A stretch of DNA of 64,000 bases. Origin: Drechmeria coniospora (Eukaryota; Ascomycota; Sordariomycetes; Hypocreales; Ophiocordycipitaceae). The first letter of the stretch is position 1. Each line of letters opens with the position of its first letter. The translations under genes were made by a program, and so were the position numbers. Location: NCBI RefSeq assembly GCF_001625195.1, contig NC_054389.1, positions 7,932,520-7,996,519 on the forward strand, read 5' to 3'. Shown here in pieces: positions 1 to 10,682 of the stretch. The notes under the pieces are model-generated. The model was not told the origin of the DNA and did no database searches. It saw nothing but the letters and a program-made list of their open reading frames with translations.

Positions 1-742
1 GTCGCGTAGGTCGCCATCGTGAGTGGGCAGCCAGACGGCGCTGCGCGAGGTTGCGTCGTCGGGATGTGCGCTCACCGTGTCCCGGCCAGCCGTGAGCAGG
101 TAGGTCATGTGGCCAAGAGGCCTCTGTGCGCTGTCGTCTCGCAATCGGAGCCGATGAGCTGGCCAGGGACCGAGGAGAGCGTCTGGCTCGTCTCCGGGGA
201 CGCCTCCAGGAGCCGGTAGCGGAAGTGATGCCGCTTCGTCGTCGGCCAAGACGACGACGATGGGGACGATGGTCGTCGGCGCTCAACGTCGTGCTCGTGG
301 CGGAAGTTTGGCCTGATTGCTTGCGTGCTGACGCTGCTCACGTGCGTGCATGGCCAGGAGAGGAGGAGCAAAGTATCGAGCGTGGTGGAAGCGACAGGAT
401 GGATTGAATCTCGAACTTCGAAGGGAGGGGACGCTGCGAGACCTGAGGTTGTCCAGACCATCCAAGAGATGAGATGTGTCCGACCAGGCCGCGAACCGGC
501 CAAGCCAGGTCCCAGCAGGGGCTCGCCAGGAGGGTCCGTCAGTGGCCCGCTCGGCATGATGGCGGGGGGTGGCCTCCTGGAGAGGGAGGCTGGCCAATCA
601 AGCGCCGCCGTCCGTCCCTCTCCAACCCCATCCGGGAACCCACCAACCCTACTGTAGAGTCCTACCTACCGTCGTACTAACCTAATACCTGGCAGCTAAG
701 ACTAGCTAGACCAACGACCCCCCCCCCCCCGAAGGACAGCAC
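1..742. other. left-edge region without a supported gene
   Basis: Several overlapping reading frames up to about 150 codons occur on both strands, but none shows a recognisable domain, splice structure or one-frame codon bias. A run of C residues lies near 719-730, just before the repeat block. I see no gene here; untranslated sequence of a gene left of the window is possible. Confidence 0.5.
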
Positions 743-859
743 ATGCCTCCTCAACACGCGTTACGCGGCGCGATATCGTCGCCTTCATTCCGTTCCATCC
801 TCCCATCCTGCATCTCCCATCCCGCGGCCCGCGCCATTCAAACGGCCATTCATTCGATA

Positions 860-1275
860 GCTCATCCGGAAGCACACTCGGCAGCACACTCGGCAGCACC
901 CTCGGCAGCACCCTCGGCAGCACACCCGGCAAAGCACCCAGCAGCACACCCGGCAAAGCACCCAGCAGCACACCCAGCAGCACACCTGGCAAAACACCTG
1001 GCAAAACACTGGCAAAACACCTGGCAAAACACCTGGCAAAACACCTGGCAAAACACCTGGCAAAACACCTGGCAAACACCCATCATCAAACCCAGCAACA
1101 CACCTAGCAGCACCCTCGGCAGCACACCCAGCAGCACACCCAGCAAAACACTCAGCAGAACACCCAGAAGCACACCCAGAAGCACACCCAGCAGCACATC
1201 TGGCAAAACACCCAGCAGCAAACTCAGCAGCACACCCAGCAGCACACCAGGCAGCACACACACGCAGCAGAACAC
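860..1275. repeat. 12-bp minisatellite upstream of the p24 gene
   Basis: Degenerate tandem 12-mers of two main types, CACACCCAGCAG and AACACCTGGCAA, run for about 400 bp. Because 12 is a multiple of three, frames stay open on both strands and give artificial Ala/His/Gln/Asn/Thr-rich or Cys/Val/Leu-rich ORFs of 125-196 codons. The array ends about 130 bp upstream of the next start codon, so it probably lies in the promoter or leader of that gene. Confidence 0.85.
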
Positions 1276-1404
1276 CTGGCAGCACAACCGACAGGACTGT
1301 CGACAGCATCCCGGTATCACATTCGGTACTTGACTCTATTGCTCATTCGGTTGTTCATCCTCAATTTGCACTTTGCTGGCGGCCCAGACGTCATAATCGT
1401 GGCC

Positions 1405-2085
1405 ATGGCACCCGTCGAAGACGACCCGACGGACCAGGGCACGCTGTCCACAATCTCTCTCCTCGAGTCACGGCTCCTCCGCATCGAGCACATCCTGTAC
1501 GGACCAGCAGCGTCCTACCCTCCTCCGGCACACCATGAATCGGCCGTGCGGAGGATGGCCGATGCCGAGAGGCGCTTGTCCGTGATGGTGTCGAATGTTC
1601 GCGTCTACGGCGAGCTCCTCAAGATTTGTACGTCTGCTCGACCCTCGAACCAAACGGCCGCCGGTTTCTAACCTGCCCCAGACAGAGCACACCCGAGCTT
1701 CTTCCACACCCCTCCCGCCGGCGAGCCGCCTTCGCAACTCCCCACCGACGCCGTACGATCCATCGTCCTTGCCTCAGCCTCGTCCTTCACCGCCACATTG
1801 TCATCCCTCACGGCCATCAAGGATTGCCCCATCCCCGATGCATCTGCTAGCACCACTCTCGTATCCCTCGAAAAACGGATAAAGGCCATCGAGGCGACCC
1901 AGCTTGCCCAGACGGCCGACGTGGCCATGCTACGCCGCCGAAGTGAGGCCGTCGTCCGGTCGTGGTACGAGGGAACCCTTCTGAGCAGCTCCCGATCCGT
2001 CGCCGAGGTCCAAGGCCGTATGGAGAGGGTGGAACGGCAAGCGAGAAGAAAGGAGCGGGCACGGGAAGAGGAGAAGCAAATCTAA
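1405..2085 (+). CDS. dynactin p24-like subunit (nuclear distribution protein RO-10 type)
   Basis: Two exons, 1405-1627 and 1682-2085, with a 54-nt intron (GTACGT donor, CCCCAG acceptor) give 208 residues, the size of fungal p24 dynactin subunits. The first half has the LLESRLLRIEHILYG type helix near residues 15-30. The C-terminal half is charged and coiled-coil-like and ends in a basic Arg/Lys/Glu tail. p24 sits in the dynactin shoulder and supports dynein-driven nuclear migration; in Neurospora the orthologue is ropy-10. The start is the first ATG giving an acidic N-terminus after an upstream non-coding stretch in the same frame. The assignment rests on overall pattern and length because this family diverges fast; another small coiled-coil protein is the alternative. 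Confidence 0.7.
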
Positions 2086-2291
2086 AGTATGACAAGTGCT
2101 CGAACGTTGGACCCCAATCCCGACGCAAGCTCGGCCGTTGATGCCCTCGCCCTGTCGGGTTGAAAAGCGCGACCGGCAAAGAATCCGCTCGTCGACGCCG
2201 ACCCAGCAGAGTGTCGAGGAATGGCCTTTGCTCTTGGGTGCCACGCCCAACGCTGGACGGACGGAACCACGGCGTCCTGAGCTGTAGTGCC

Positions 2292-3334
2292 TCACACCAT
2301 CAAACCCTTGGTCCGCAGACTGTCAAACAGCTTCTTGTGGAAGCCTGCCATGCCGGGCATCGACACGGAGCCCGGCATCGGCGGCGGCGCGTTGTGTTTG
2401 GGCACGACCCTCGTCGCTCCGCGCGTCACCTCGAGGATTGTGCCGTCGCCGTACTCATCGGCCACGACGAGCTCGTACATGGCCTGCACAATCTCCTCGA
2501 CCGTGACCCAGTGGCAATCCTGCAGGATCTCTTCCGCCCTATCCTGGTCCTTGGACCAAATCTGCGTCTATGGCCGCCGTCAGCCCTTCCTCCCGCTCGA
2601 TGCGCGCCTCGGACCTGGGCGAAACACTCACCTGAGCCGGGCCGGGCGCGACGCAGCTCACTCGGATCCCCAGCTCGTCCCTCAGATTCTCCAACGACTG
2701 CACGAAGCCGTGCAGCCCGTGCTTGCTCGCAAAGTACAAGGGAGTCGCCGCCTCGGCGAGGTACCCGGCCACGCTGCCGACGTGCACGAGACACCCCTTC
2801 TCCTTCTTCTGCGTCCAGTGACCGATGGCCAACTGGCTCATGCGTATCGGTGCCACGAGATTCACGTCGAGCACGGCGTAGTGCCCGACCTGCGCGTCAG
2901 CCTCGTCCCGCGACGGCGAGTCTGGGTTCGTTGCCGTCCGAGGCGCCTGCCAGAAGGTGGACCAGGGCGGGTCGAAGAGCCCGGCGCCGGGCACGACGAT
3001 GTCGAGCGTGGGGAAGGCGGCGAGTCCGGCGGCAAACAGCCCGCTCAGCTGTGGCCATGACGTGACGTCCGTTTGTTGAAAGACGACCGAGGCCGACTGT
3101 CCGTCGCGAGGCGGGTGCGGGAATTTCGACAGCAACGTCTCGGCTTCCGCCGTGAGCTTGAGATCACCGATGATGACAGAACAGCCTTTCTCGAGAAGGA
3201 GGCGGGAAAAGGCGAGGTTTATTCCTGCGTCAACACGCAATTAGCCATGGCTTGGAGCAAACCGAGACGGCACGCCTCGTACCCGAACCACCTCCGGTGA
3301 TGAGCGCGTGCTTGCCATGGACGGAGAGAACCAT
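2292..3334 (-). CDS. short-chain dehydrogenase/reductase (15-hydroxyprostaglandin dehydrogenase-like)
   Basis: Three exons on the minus strand, 3334-3283, 3224-2632 and 2567-2292, join in frame to 306 residues. Intron 1 is 58 nt and intron 2 is 64 nt, both GT..AG. The N-terminal Rossmann motif TGGGSGINLA, split by intron 1, binds NAD(P). The usual NNAG is replaced by a PGAG-like segment. The catalytic Ser lies in HVGSVAGY, and YFASK gives the Tyr-x3-Lys pair. A C-terminal cap with a Met/Pro-rich stretch follows. Without splicing the glycine motif and catalytic region lie in different frames, which supports the exon model. An in-frame upstream Met would add about 28 residues, but the chosen start sits right before the beta strand, as usual in classical SDRs. 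The substrate cannot be inferred. Confidence 0.88.
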
Positions 3335-4443
3335 GACGGATACCGGCGAATGTTGAATTGCTGCGAAGAGAGGATGGCCGCGACGAATGCAGTCGCCCTC
3401 GGCAGCGGGGCCTGACAAAGTGATTCTCCAGCATCTTCATATATTCTTGCCTTGCACGGAGCATGTCGCTCTCCGTCCTCGGCTTACCCCCGATTCCCAC
3501 TAATACGTGCGACGATAAGCCAAGCACCCACCGCCCGTCTGAGTAATACCCTGCAACGTTACATTTCAGCTGTCGGCTTCTGCAGTCTTGCGGGCGACGA
3601 TAAATAGTTTTCATGGCCGACTCGCTTTCCACCGCCACCCATGATTCGGAGCGTTGGCAGCTGGAGAGCGGCTGGGAAGCGTCGTGTCTCAATCCACGCT
3701 TCAGCAACTCGCCAGTCACGTTGTATGGATGTCTCCATGAAGGCGGCGATCCAAGACTGTATTCCCAAGCCGGTAGTTGAGTACTACCCAAAGCAGGGAT
3801 CGCTCCGCTTATCATGAGCGCACCATTCGATGCTGTCGAAAGTCATACGACGGCGTGCACAATATTGAACCAGCTAATACACGGAAGAGACAAGCAGAAT
3901 GACCGGGGTCTTGCTACCATCAAAGGAGCGAGCCTGACTACTTGAACGCATAGGTGCTCAATTATCTTCCAAGGCGTGGATTTTTGCTCATAGCAAGTGC
4001 CTACGCAGTATCTTTGGGAGAAGCAGAAGCAGAACGTCTGGGGTCTTGTCGGCCCTACACTCACTCGTTTTACGTCATCTGCAACGACATGGCTGATGAT
4101 ACGGTCAAGGAGGGGGAGAGACTTCAAAATCGTCCCATATGGAGGCAGGACGAACAAGCCCACCGTGGAAGATGCTGGGGACCGTCATGCAACCATCGCC
4201 ATCATGGACTCAACATGACACCGACGGAAAGTGGACGAGTAGTGCTGCCGTCTCATCCCTTCGGCGCATCTGGCTAGGAACAAGTCCAGCTCTTGGATTT
4301 GTTCGTCCTGCCTCACTGGCGATTCCGTGGCAACGTGATGATTTCATCGAGGGAGAAACGGTCTCCGCCAGCCATCCTCTGGCACTACTCGGCGTGATTT
4401 GCAGCATACTTACATGCCGACGAAGCGTGAGAGAGTCTATTGA
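3335..4443. other. intergenic: SDR upstream region and GT61 downstream region
   Basis: About 1.1 kb between two minus-strand genes. Open frames up to 198 codons on the minus strand show no domain and end inside the SDR gene in the wrong frame. The region probably holds the SDR promoter and leader and the 3' end of the glycosyltransferase gene. I see no repeat array. Confidence 0.5.
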
Positions 4444-5895
4444 TCATACGACGTCATAACTTTTCGTGCCAGTATTATACAGACTTGCCACGCCGAACCT
4501 GACCAAGTCTACGAACCGTTTCCGTTCAATTTCTACGTTGTCGGATTGCCATTGGTTGGGACCTCGCGCATCCCCGTGCATCTGCGTATGGGCACGAAAG
4601 TATCCAATGCCCAGCATCTGCGCGAGGTTGCGGAACCCCTTGTGCTGGAACCTTTCCGGCAGGATCTCGATGACGGCCGACCCGGGTTGGAGGAACATGA
4701 GGTGGGTGAGGCCGGCGCCGTGGACGCCTATCAGCAAGTCCGTTTCTCGGACCGCCTTGACCTGCTCGGCGAAGGGCATGGCGGCAAAGTCCAGGACGAC
4801 GAGCTCCATGTGCGGGATCTTGTCCCTCAACGCTTGCATGTGCGCGTCCTCGTCCATCAACTTCCGCGTCGTCGTCCGTCGAATATAGGTGACGACAACC
4901 TTGTTGTTCTCCTTGACCGGCGTCGTCGCATTGTAATGCGCAAAGACGCGGGACGCGAACGTCTTGACGAGCGACGAGTCCCGGCAGAGCAAGTCGTCCC
5001 AGTCTCCTTGCCACAGAGGATTGCTGCCGCCGGCGAATGGTATGATGACATCGGATACCGGCTCGGATGCGTCGAGGTCCTGGATGCGACGGATGGGCAT
5101 CTTGGCAAAGAGCTTCCACATGTCCATGTAGGGACCGTCGTCGTAGCCGTCGACGACGACAACTTGCATATCCGCGCCGGCCTTGGGCCCGACGAAGGGC
5201 TCCCCGGTTTGGGCGTCCTCGCTCATCTGAAGCACGTCCAAACTCCAGGAAAGGCTCATGATTTCCATGAGCGAATGCCACGGATTGGATATGCCTTCGC
5301 GCTTCAAAAGAATCGTCGTCCTCTGCGAGCGTTCCGCCGGCAGCGCATGGCCGTCCTCGAGCCGAAGCGCCTGTTCCACGATGGCTCCCGGGCCCGTGGC
5401 GTACCAGTAACTCGGCAAGTCGCGAGGCGAGGACGGCACACCTCGTGCTTGCTCGGCCCGCGAGAGCGGCCTCGGATGGCAAGCGAGGCGAAACTGAGAC
5501 TGCGACTCGTCAAAGACGGCATTTCGTCCATGGCACATGGCGTCGACGCGCGGAGGCGCGGTGCTGGACATGAAACACGTCACGCGGGAAGCAGACCCAT
5601 CGCCGCAGTAGGAGACGGAGAAGCGACGAGCATCTTCAAGGTACCGGGTACCAAATCGGGCCTGGCACCAGCCTGTCTCGGAGGCGGCGGCGAGGGGGTG
5701 ATAATCGGTCGGCAGCCGGCCAGAGACTGGCTTGGAAGGCGAGGGGCGGAGAGGTTCGACGGAAGCGAGGACGGTATCGACGGGAGCGAGGACGGGATCG
5801 AGCGAATGGCGAGTTTGAAACAAGACGAAGCCGAAGACCAAGACGAGTATCAATATCGCCGTCACCTGATGGAGTCGATTGGAGGGAAGAAGCAT
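4444..5895 (-). CDS. GT61-family (DUF563) glycosyltransferase, type II membrane protein
   Basis: Intronless 483-residue ORF. The chosen ATG at 5895 is followed within a few residues by a hydrophobic segment (about residues 12-28, ILILVLVFGFVLF), the signal anchor of a Golgi type II enzyme; the open frame runs further upstream but there encodes Cys/His-rich, unlikely sequence. The luminal domain carries the DUF563 hallmarks: WHSLMEIMSLSWSLDV near the middle, NKVVVTYIRR, and the C-terminal GVHGAGLTHLMFLQPG block followed by VIEILP. GT61 members include EGF-domain O-GlcNAc transferases and fungal or plant xylosyltransferases, so a role in secretory protein or polysaccharide glycosylation is inferred; donor and acceptor are unknown. 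Its upstream region is a long motif-rich island. Confidence 0.88.
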   Translation of the reverse strand: MLLPSNRLHQVTAILILVLVFGFVLFQTRHSLDPVLAPVDTVLASVEPLRPSPSKPVSGRLPTDYHPLAAASETGWCQARFGTRYLEDARRFSVSYCGDGSASRVTCFMSSTAPPRVDAMCHGRNAVFDESQSQFRLACHPRPLSRAEQARGVPSSPRDLPSYWYATGPGAIVEQALRLEDGHALPAERSQRTTILLKREGISNPWHSLMEIMSLSWSLDVLQMSEDAQTGEPFVGPKAGADMQVVVVDGYDDGPYMDMWKLFAKMPIRRIQDLDASEPVSDVIIPFAGGSNPLWQGDWDDLLCRDSSLVKTFASRVFAHYNATTPVKENNKVVVTYIRRTTTRKLMDEDAHMQALRDKIPHMELVVLDFAAMPFAEQVKAVRETDLLIGVHGAGLTHLMFLQPGSAVIEILPERFQHKGFRNLAQMLGIGYFRAHTQMHGDARGPNQWQSDNVEIERKRFVDLVRFGVASLYNTGTKSYDVV

Positions 5896-8360
5896 GCTCA
5901 ACAGGTCATGGGAGCAACCTGGACAGCATACGCAGGTGCATGCGCATGCGCGTAGGTGCACGTGTGTACAAGTATGACGGAGCCGTGATGATGATGGCGG
6001 TGAAAAATTGGGCCATTGTGCGAGTAATCCAGAGTGCGAGGTACGCAGGCAGATATACATATACAGTAATTACTTGGACCTGCCAAGGACATTATGGAGG
6101 ACTTTTCTATCAAGACATGGGGTGAAAGACGGTAGTGGCGTCTAAGTAAGTATGCCGCGCGCTAGGGGCCCCATGCGAAGCGCATGTGGGCGCAGTCAGA
6201 GATGTGCTGTAATTACTTGGTACTCGAGTAAGTACTGTACTGTACATGTACGGAGTACCTACGGAGTACTTGGGCAATTTCTTACGTAAATACGGAGTAC
6301 TTGTACGGAGTACATGTCCTGTACTCGGTCCACATAAGCAATTAAGTATTTTACTTGTAGTACTGTAAGTACTGCAAGTACGGAGTACATAAGTATACAT
6401 GTACTCCAGATACAAGTACTTGCATGTATCTCGCCAGACATTTATGAAGTACTCCGTAATTACCAACTGCGTACTATATACGGAGTATACTTAAATGACT
6501 TACTCGCATTCACCTACTCCCAGCAGTCCCAGTACGTACAGTACTTGTAGCGTCGCGGGCTATTAATACAAGTGCTTACTTGGTAATTACTCCGTATTAC
6601 TTTAGGGGGGCGCATTTCGGCGAAGCAGCCAAGCTATTCGCTAGGGGAGGATGAATACCTACTCAAGTATGTTTGAGGTGAAGGAGCGGGGCCGTAATGA
6701 ATCGTGCGAGCATGGAGTGTCATCACGAGCAGGTGTCGGGCAAGATCTTGTTCACCAGCACATGGATTCTGCCCATGTCGGTGTCTTGGTGCAAGCAAGT
6801 GCTTGTTCAGTAGGGGTATTCGATGCGACAAATGGTACCTTTAACTACTCGACGAATCAGCAGAGACTATGCGATTTGCCTGATCGGGCGAGAGAGGCCA
6901 TAGGAGAAATAAAGTAGACGCAGGGAATGGCTGCACAATACAGAGTACTTTGTCTGAACATGTACCTAAATCAGTAACAATAATAGGTACTTGTGCGACT
7001 AACAAATGCTAGTACTTGCGGAGAACCAACGCAAGTACTTGTACAAGTACTGTGTACACTTGAAAGTACTTGTGAGTGTGCTGGTAACTAATGTAGGAAA
7101 ATCGAGCACTTGCGACGAGAAAGGACTTGCGCGGTGTACAGAGGGTGGTCCTGTATCAATATGAAGTCAAATCGGGGTATTGGTATTATTCATTCATACA
7201 ACTACATGTACTTACAGCACTTCCCACGCGAATCAGGCTCGAGGTAAGAAGAACAAGTACTCTGCAGGGGGACGTAATTCCTGACAGTACAGAGTACGGA
7301 GTGCATCAAGTACAAGTAATACCTCTTAATACTCACTGTGCACATAAGTATACACAAGTACTGTACGGAGTACACAAGTACGGAGCGCTGCAGGTGCCGC
7401 ACCTGTCCAGTAATTGCATGCACTGCACGGAGTACTCCGTGCATGTACCGACGACAGCATATACATGTACTCGGTACTTCAAGTTCGTGGCACCCCGGGC
7501 GCCCCCCAGTGCGCCCCGAGTACAGCATTGCACGTCCCATTTTCCGTCCCCGTCCTCGGAAAAGTACAGAGTACAAATGTTTGCATACTCCGTATACTGA
7601 TTAACTTCAGTGCTTGCGTACTTATGAACCACTTACATGTACTATTAACCTTTATGCTCACAAGTACTCCGTATTCCGTACGCCTGCAGCACTTTCAAGA
7701 TATACAACGATAACCCCGACCAGTGCTACTACAATCAATACAAGTACGGGGCACAAGGGCGCCATAAGCTCTGCTGGACGAATCCATTGGCCTTCAGTCA
7801 CATTTGGTCACGCGTACAGGTACAAGGACAGTGTGGTGTTGTGCTGGTTCCTGGGCAGGATGGCTCCCTGTATCCGTACTTGAACAAGGAGTACAACTAC
7901 GTGCAACAGATTTGCAAACGACGGCGTAATCCTTTTCCGCGTCCTTCCCTGGGCGAAAGCGCGCTCGTAGATGATGTGCATGTCAGTACGGAGTAATTCC
8001 CGTGCATGCACCGAGCATTGCATGCGATGCTCTGCGCAAAGTACAGCTACAGCATGATGTCACCGGGGATGTCACCATGGCCGCGTCATGTGACTTTCGA
8101 TTGACGCTGCTGCTTTGCATCGTCGGGTCCGTCATGGTGGGGCCACGCTCCGTGGTCAACCGTCCGGATAATAGTTCTTGCCCATGCCGAGGAAGCCGTG
8201 TTGGCGAGTGGATGCCTCAGGCTGAAGCCTGACTCGGCGATTGGTTCCATCCATCGCGAGAGCTCTGCTTGTGGAAAAGGACTCGTCTGACGATCATCCC
8301 CCCGCGACGTGCCCGCCTTGTACCAGCTTCGACCCTCGCCCTACGCACAATCCGCCCACC
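5896..8360. other. gene-free island between GT61 and ATP18
   Basis: No coding sequence can be supported. The first part is the GT61 promoter and the last about 350 bp the ATP18 promoter. Between them lies a dense field of short GTAC-cored motifs, listed separately. Open frames of 60-157 codons here have high Tyr/Cys/Ser content from translating the motifs and are not genes. Confidence 0.7.
6228..7998. repeat. cluster of GTAC-cored short motifs (TACGGAGTAC / AAGTACTTG)
   Basis: Dozens of copies of TACGGAGTAC, its reverse complement GTACTCCGTA, and CAAGTACTTG or GTACAAGTAC are scattered at irregular spacing, often overlapping. Clear examples lie near 6249, 6261, 6290, 6304, 6378, 7365 and 7985. 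A 20-bp perfect palindrome centred on AGTACT lies at 7424-7443. This is not a simple tandem array: spacing is irregular and the motif is itself nearly palindromic. Similar fields occur at about 17.9-20 kb, 20.6-22.8 kb, 30.6-31.8 kb, 36-39 kb and 44.7-53.2 kb. Confidence 0.8.
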
Positions 8361-8791
8361 ATGTCTTGGTTCGGCGTCGCTCCCTTCAAAAAGTTCCCGG
8401 CTCCTTTCCGTGCGTCCATCCCTCCGGCACGACGAGGCCGACCGGGGACGGATCGAGGCTGACTGACGGGACGATAGTGAAGCCGATGGCGCCCTTCTTC
8501 GCTGCCGGTACGTGACCGACGATGACCCCGACGGACCTTGCGACGCTCCATTCGCCTTGCCGCCGTCGTACCCGCACGCTCTTGGGTCGAGAGGAGGAGG
8601 GGCTGACAGGTTGCAGGTCTGATCATTGCCTGGGGCGCCAACTCGGCGCAGAATGCCATGATGGCCTGTAGGACACCCCGTTCGATGGCAAGCAGATTCT
8701 AGATCATCGAGACTGACGACAGGAAACAGCCGACGAGTGGAAGAATGACCCGCGCAACCCCAAGGCCAAGACGGCCGGCAAAGGACACTAA
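8361..8791 (+). CDS. atp18: mitochondrial ATP synthase subunit j (i/j, Atp18)
   Basis: Four tiny exons, 8361-8409, 8478-8507, 8617-8667 and 8730-8791, join into 63 residues. All three introns are in phase 1 with GT..AG ends. The product starts MSWFGVAPFKKFPAPF, continues LKPMAPFFAAGLIIAWG (the single inner-membrane helix), then NSAQNAMMASDEWKNDPRNP and a Lys-rich tail. That is the family layout, and the ASDEWKNDPRNP segment is highly characteristic. Atp18 is an Fo peripheral subunit near the dimer interface of F1Fo ATP synthase. No exon exceeds 62 nt, so the gene is invisible to ORF-length methods. Confidence 0.93.
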
Positions 8792-9469
8792 GTCGCCCGG
8801 GAGGCCACGAAGGACTGCATTTCCTTGGACGACGAGCATGGCTGGCCGTCGGTCGTTGGGTCGCCCATCTCCCGTCGTTTGGCGACTAGCTTTTCGAAGA
8901 GGGACTGTCTGGCATGGGTTGTATCTTAGACTCGCATCCGGGGCGTAATATACCTTGTGCAACAGACGATTCCGTTCCATGTGCCCCGTGGTGGGAGTCA
9001 CCGCCGTGCATTCCATGGGGCGAAAAAAAGTGACGGACGGATGGCCGCCGAATTGTCAATCCTGGATATTGCTTTGTCAAATGCGGCGGCATTTGTGTCG
9101 TCTGTCCAGCGTCGAGCATCCATCACGGCGACGGACATGTCGTGGCGAACCCAAGCCAATGCTGCGCGAGGAGTGAAAAAAAAAAATCCTTCCAACAGGA
9201 GAAGAAGAAAGAACAGTTCATGGGGAACGTGCGATGGCCTCACTTCACTTCTTGCATTCTCGTTCCAATCGTGATATGTCGCCAATATTCTGCCGCCTGT
9301 GGAGAATTGGCTCCGGCCAACTCCTGGGCTTGACCACGCGTCGCCATCTCCGACACTAGGTCGAGAATTCCCAGTAAGCCGGCCGGCCGACCTCCAAGGG
9401 ACACATCACAAGCTTCCATCATAACCCTGCTTCCTCTGACGATCCAAAACCGGGCCGCTCCATTCCTTG
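8792..9469. other. intergenic between ATP18 and the FSH hydrolase gene
   Basis: About 680 bp with no supported gene. It should contain the ATP18 terminator and the promoter of the next gene. An A-rich run (ten or more A) lies near 9177-9187. Small open frames on both strands have no family signature. Confidence 0.6.
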
Positions 9470-10482
9470 ATGCGCAATCTTGCCCGGCGTGTATTCCAGA
9501 CAGGACCGCTTGTCCGTCGGCAAACTCTGCTCACGACCTCTCGACATTGCCATCAAGCCGTGACGGTGACCGGGCCAACAATGGACGCTACGCAAACGGT
9601 CAACGGCGATGGCGGGAAGACAGAGGTCAAGATATTGATGCTGCATGGTAAGCATTTTCCCGCCTTCTCCTGGCATGCCGTGGATCCCGTCCTTCCCTAC
9701 CCTCTGATCAACTCGACACTCCGTGACCGTGATGCGAACGAGACGCGTACTCACCCGTCATCGCAGGCTACACGCAGTCCGGGCCTCTCTTCCACGCCAA
9801 GACTCGCGCGCTCGAGAAATCGCTCACGAAGACGCTCGCCTCCTCCTCTCTCCTCCCCGTCCTCCTCTACCCCACCGGCCCCAACCGTCTGCGGCCTCGG
9901 GACATCCCCGGTTACGAGCTGGCCGGGGACGGGGACGAGGATGACGACTCCCAGACCGACTGCTGGGCCTGGTTTCGCAAGGACGAGGCCACGGTCACCT
10001 ATCGCTTTTTCGACGAGGGCATGGCCGTCATCGCCGATGCCATTCGCCACGCCGGCGGTGTCGACGGCGTCTGCGGCTTCAGCCAGGGTGGCGCCGTCGC
10101 GGGCCTCGTCGCGGCCGCCATGGAGAGCGACAGGCCGGCGCCGGAGGGGGCCGCGGGCGACTGGGCGAGACGGTTGAGGGAGGCCAACGCCGGACGGTCG
10201 CTGCGCTTTGCCGTCTCCTACTCTGGCTTCTTCGGTCCCGTCGATGGCTTGCGGTGGTGTTACGACCCGAAGATCAAGACGTCGATGATGCATTACCTCG
10301 GCAGCCTCGACACCGTCGTCGACGAGAGTCGGAGTCGGGGCCTCATCGACAGGTGCGAGGAGCCCGTCGTGGTAGTCCACCCTGGGGGCCACCACGTCCC
10401 CGTGGCCAAGCAGTGGACCATGGCTCTCGCCGGATTCATCCGACAACGAGCGCTGCCAGGGCACCCGGAGCCGGGTCTGTGA
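9470..10482 (+). CDS. FSH1-family serine hydrolase with N-terminal extension
   Basis: Two exons, 9470-9647 and 9767-10482, separated by a 119-nt intron in phase 1, give 297 residues. The alpha/beta-hydrolase core starts at KILMLHGYTQSG, with the oxyanion-loop LHGYTQSG split by the intron. The nucleophile elbow is GFSQGG and the catalytic His is in HPGGHHVP near the C-terminus. FSH proteins (yeast Fsh1-3, human OVCA2) are small esterases; in fungi some also act beside polyketide synthases, but none is present here. The first about 40 residues precede the usual family start, are rich in Arg/Ser/Thr and lack acidic residues, resembling a mitochondrial presequence. Translation could instead begin at the ATG at 9581 (MDATQTV), giving the usual length. 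Confidence 0.87.
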
Positions 10483-10682
10483 GCCTGAGTGCCCGCGAGC
10501 CTGCGAAGCTCCTACGCGTGCGGGGAGTGGACGAGTGGACAGAATCTCTCAAGGCAAACGCAGGCGACGTGCATGTATGATGCGACTCCTCGATGCCCTA
10601 CCCTACAAGCTTGTGTGCCCGCTGCGCGGTACGAATGCCAGGCCGTTGGCCGTCGGCCAATTCCATGCAACAAGAGGTCCCC
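10483..10682. other. convergent 3' region
   Basis: The FSH hydrolase and RPN5 genes converge here with only 200 bp between stop codons, so their 3' UTRs are short or overlap. Confidence 0.6.

Noticed and set aside
743..1333. ORFs of 125-196 codons on both strands
   Set aside because: They are translations of a 12-bp minisatellite; frames are open on opposite strands at once and have no domain.
5896..6060. N-terminal extension of the GT61 protein
   Set aside because: Cys/His-rich translation of motif DNA; ATG 5895 is followed directly by the signal anchor.
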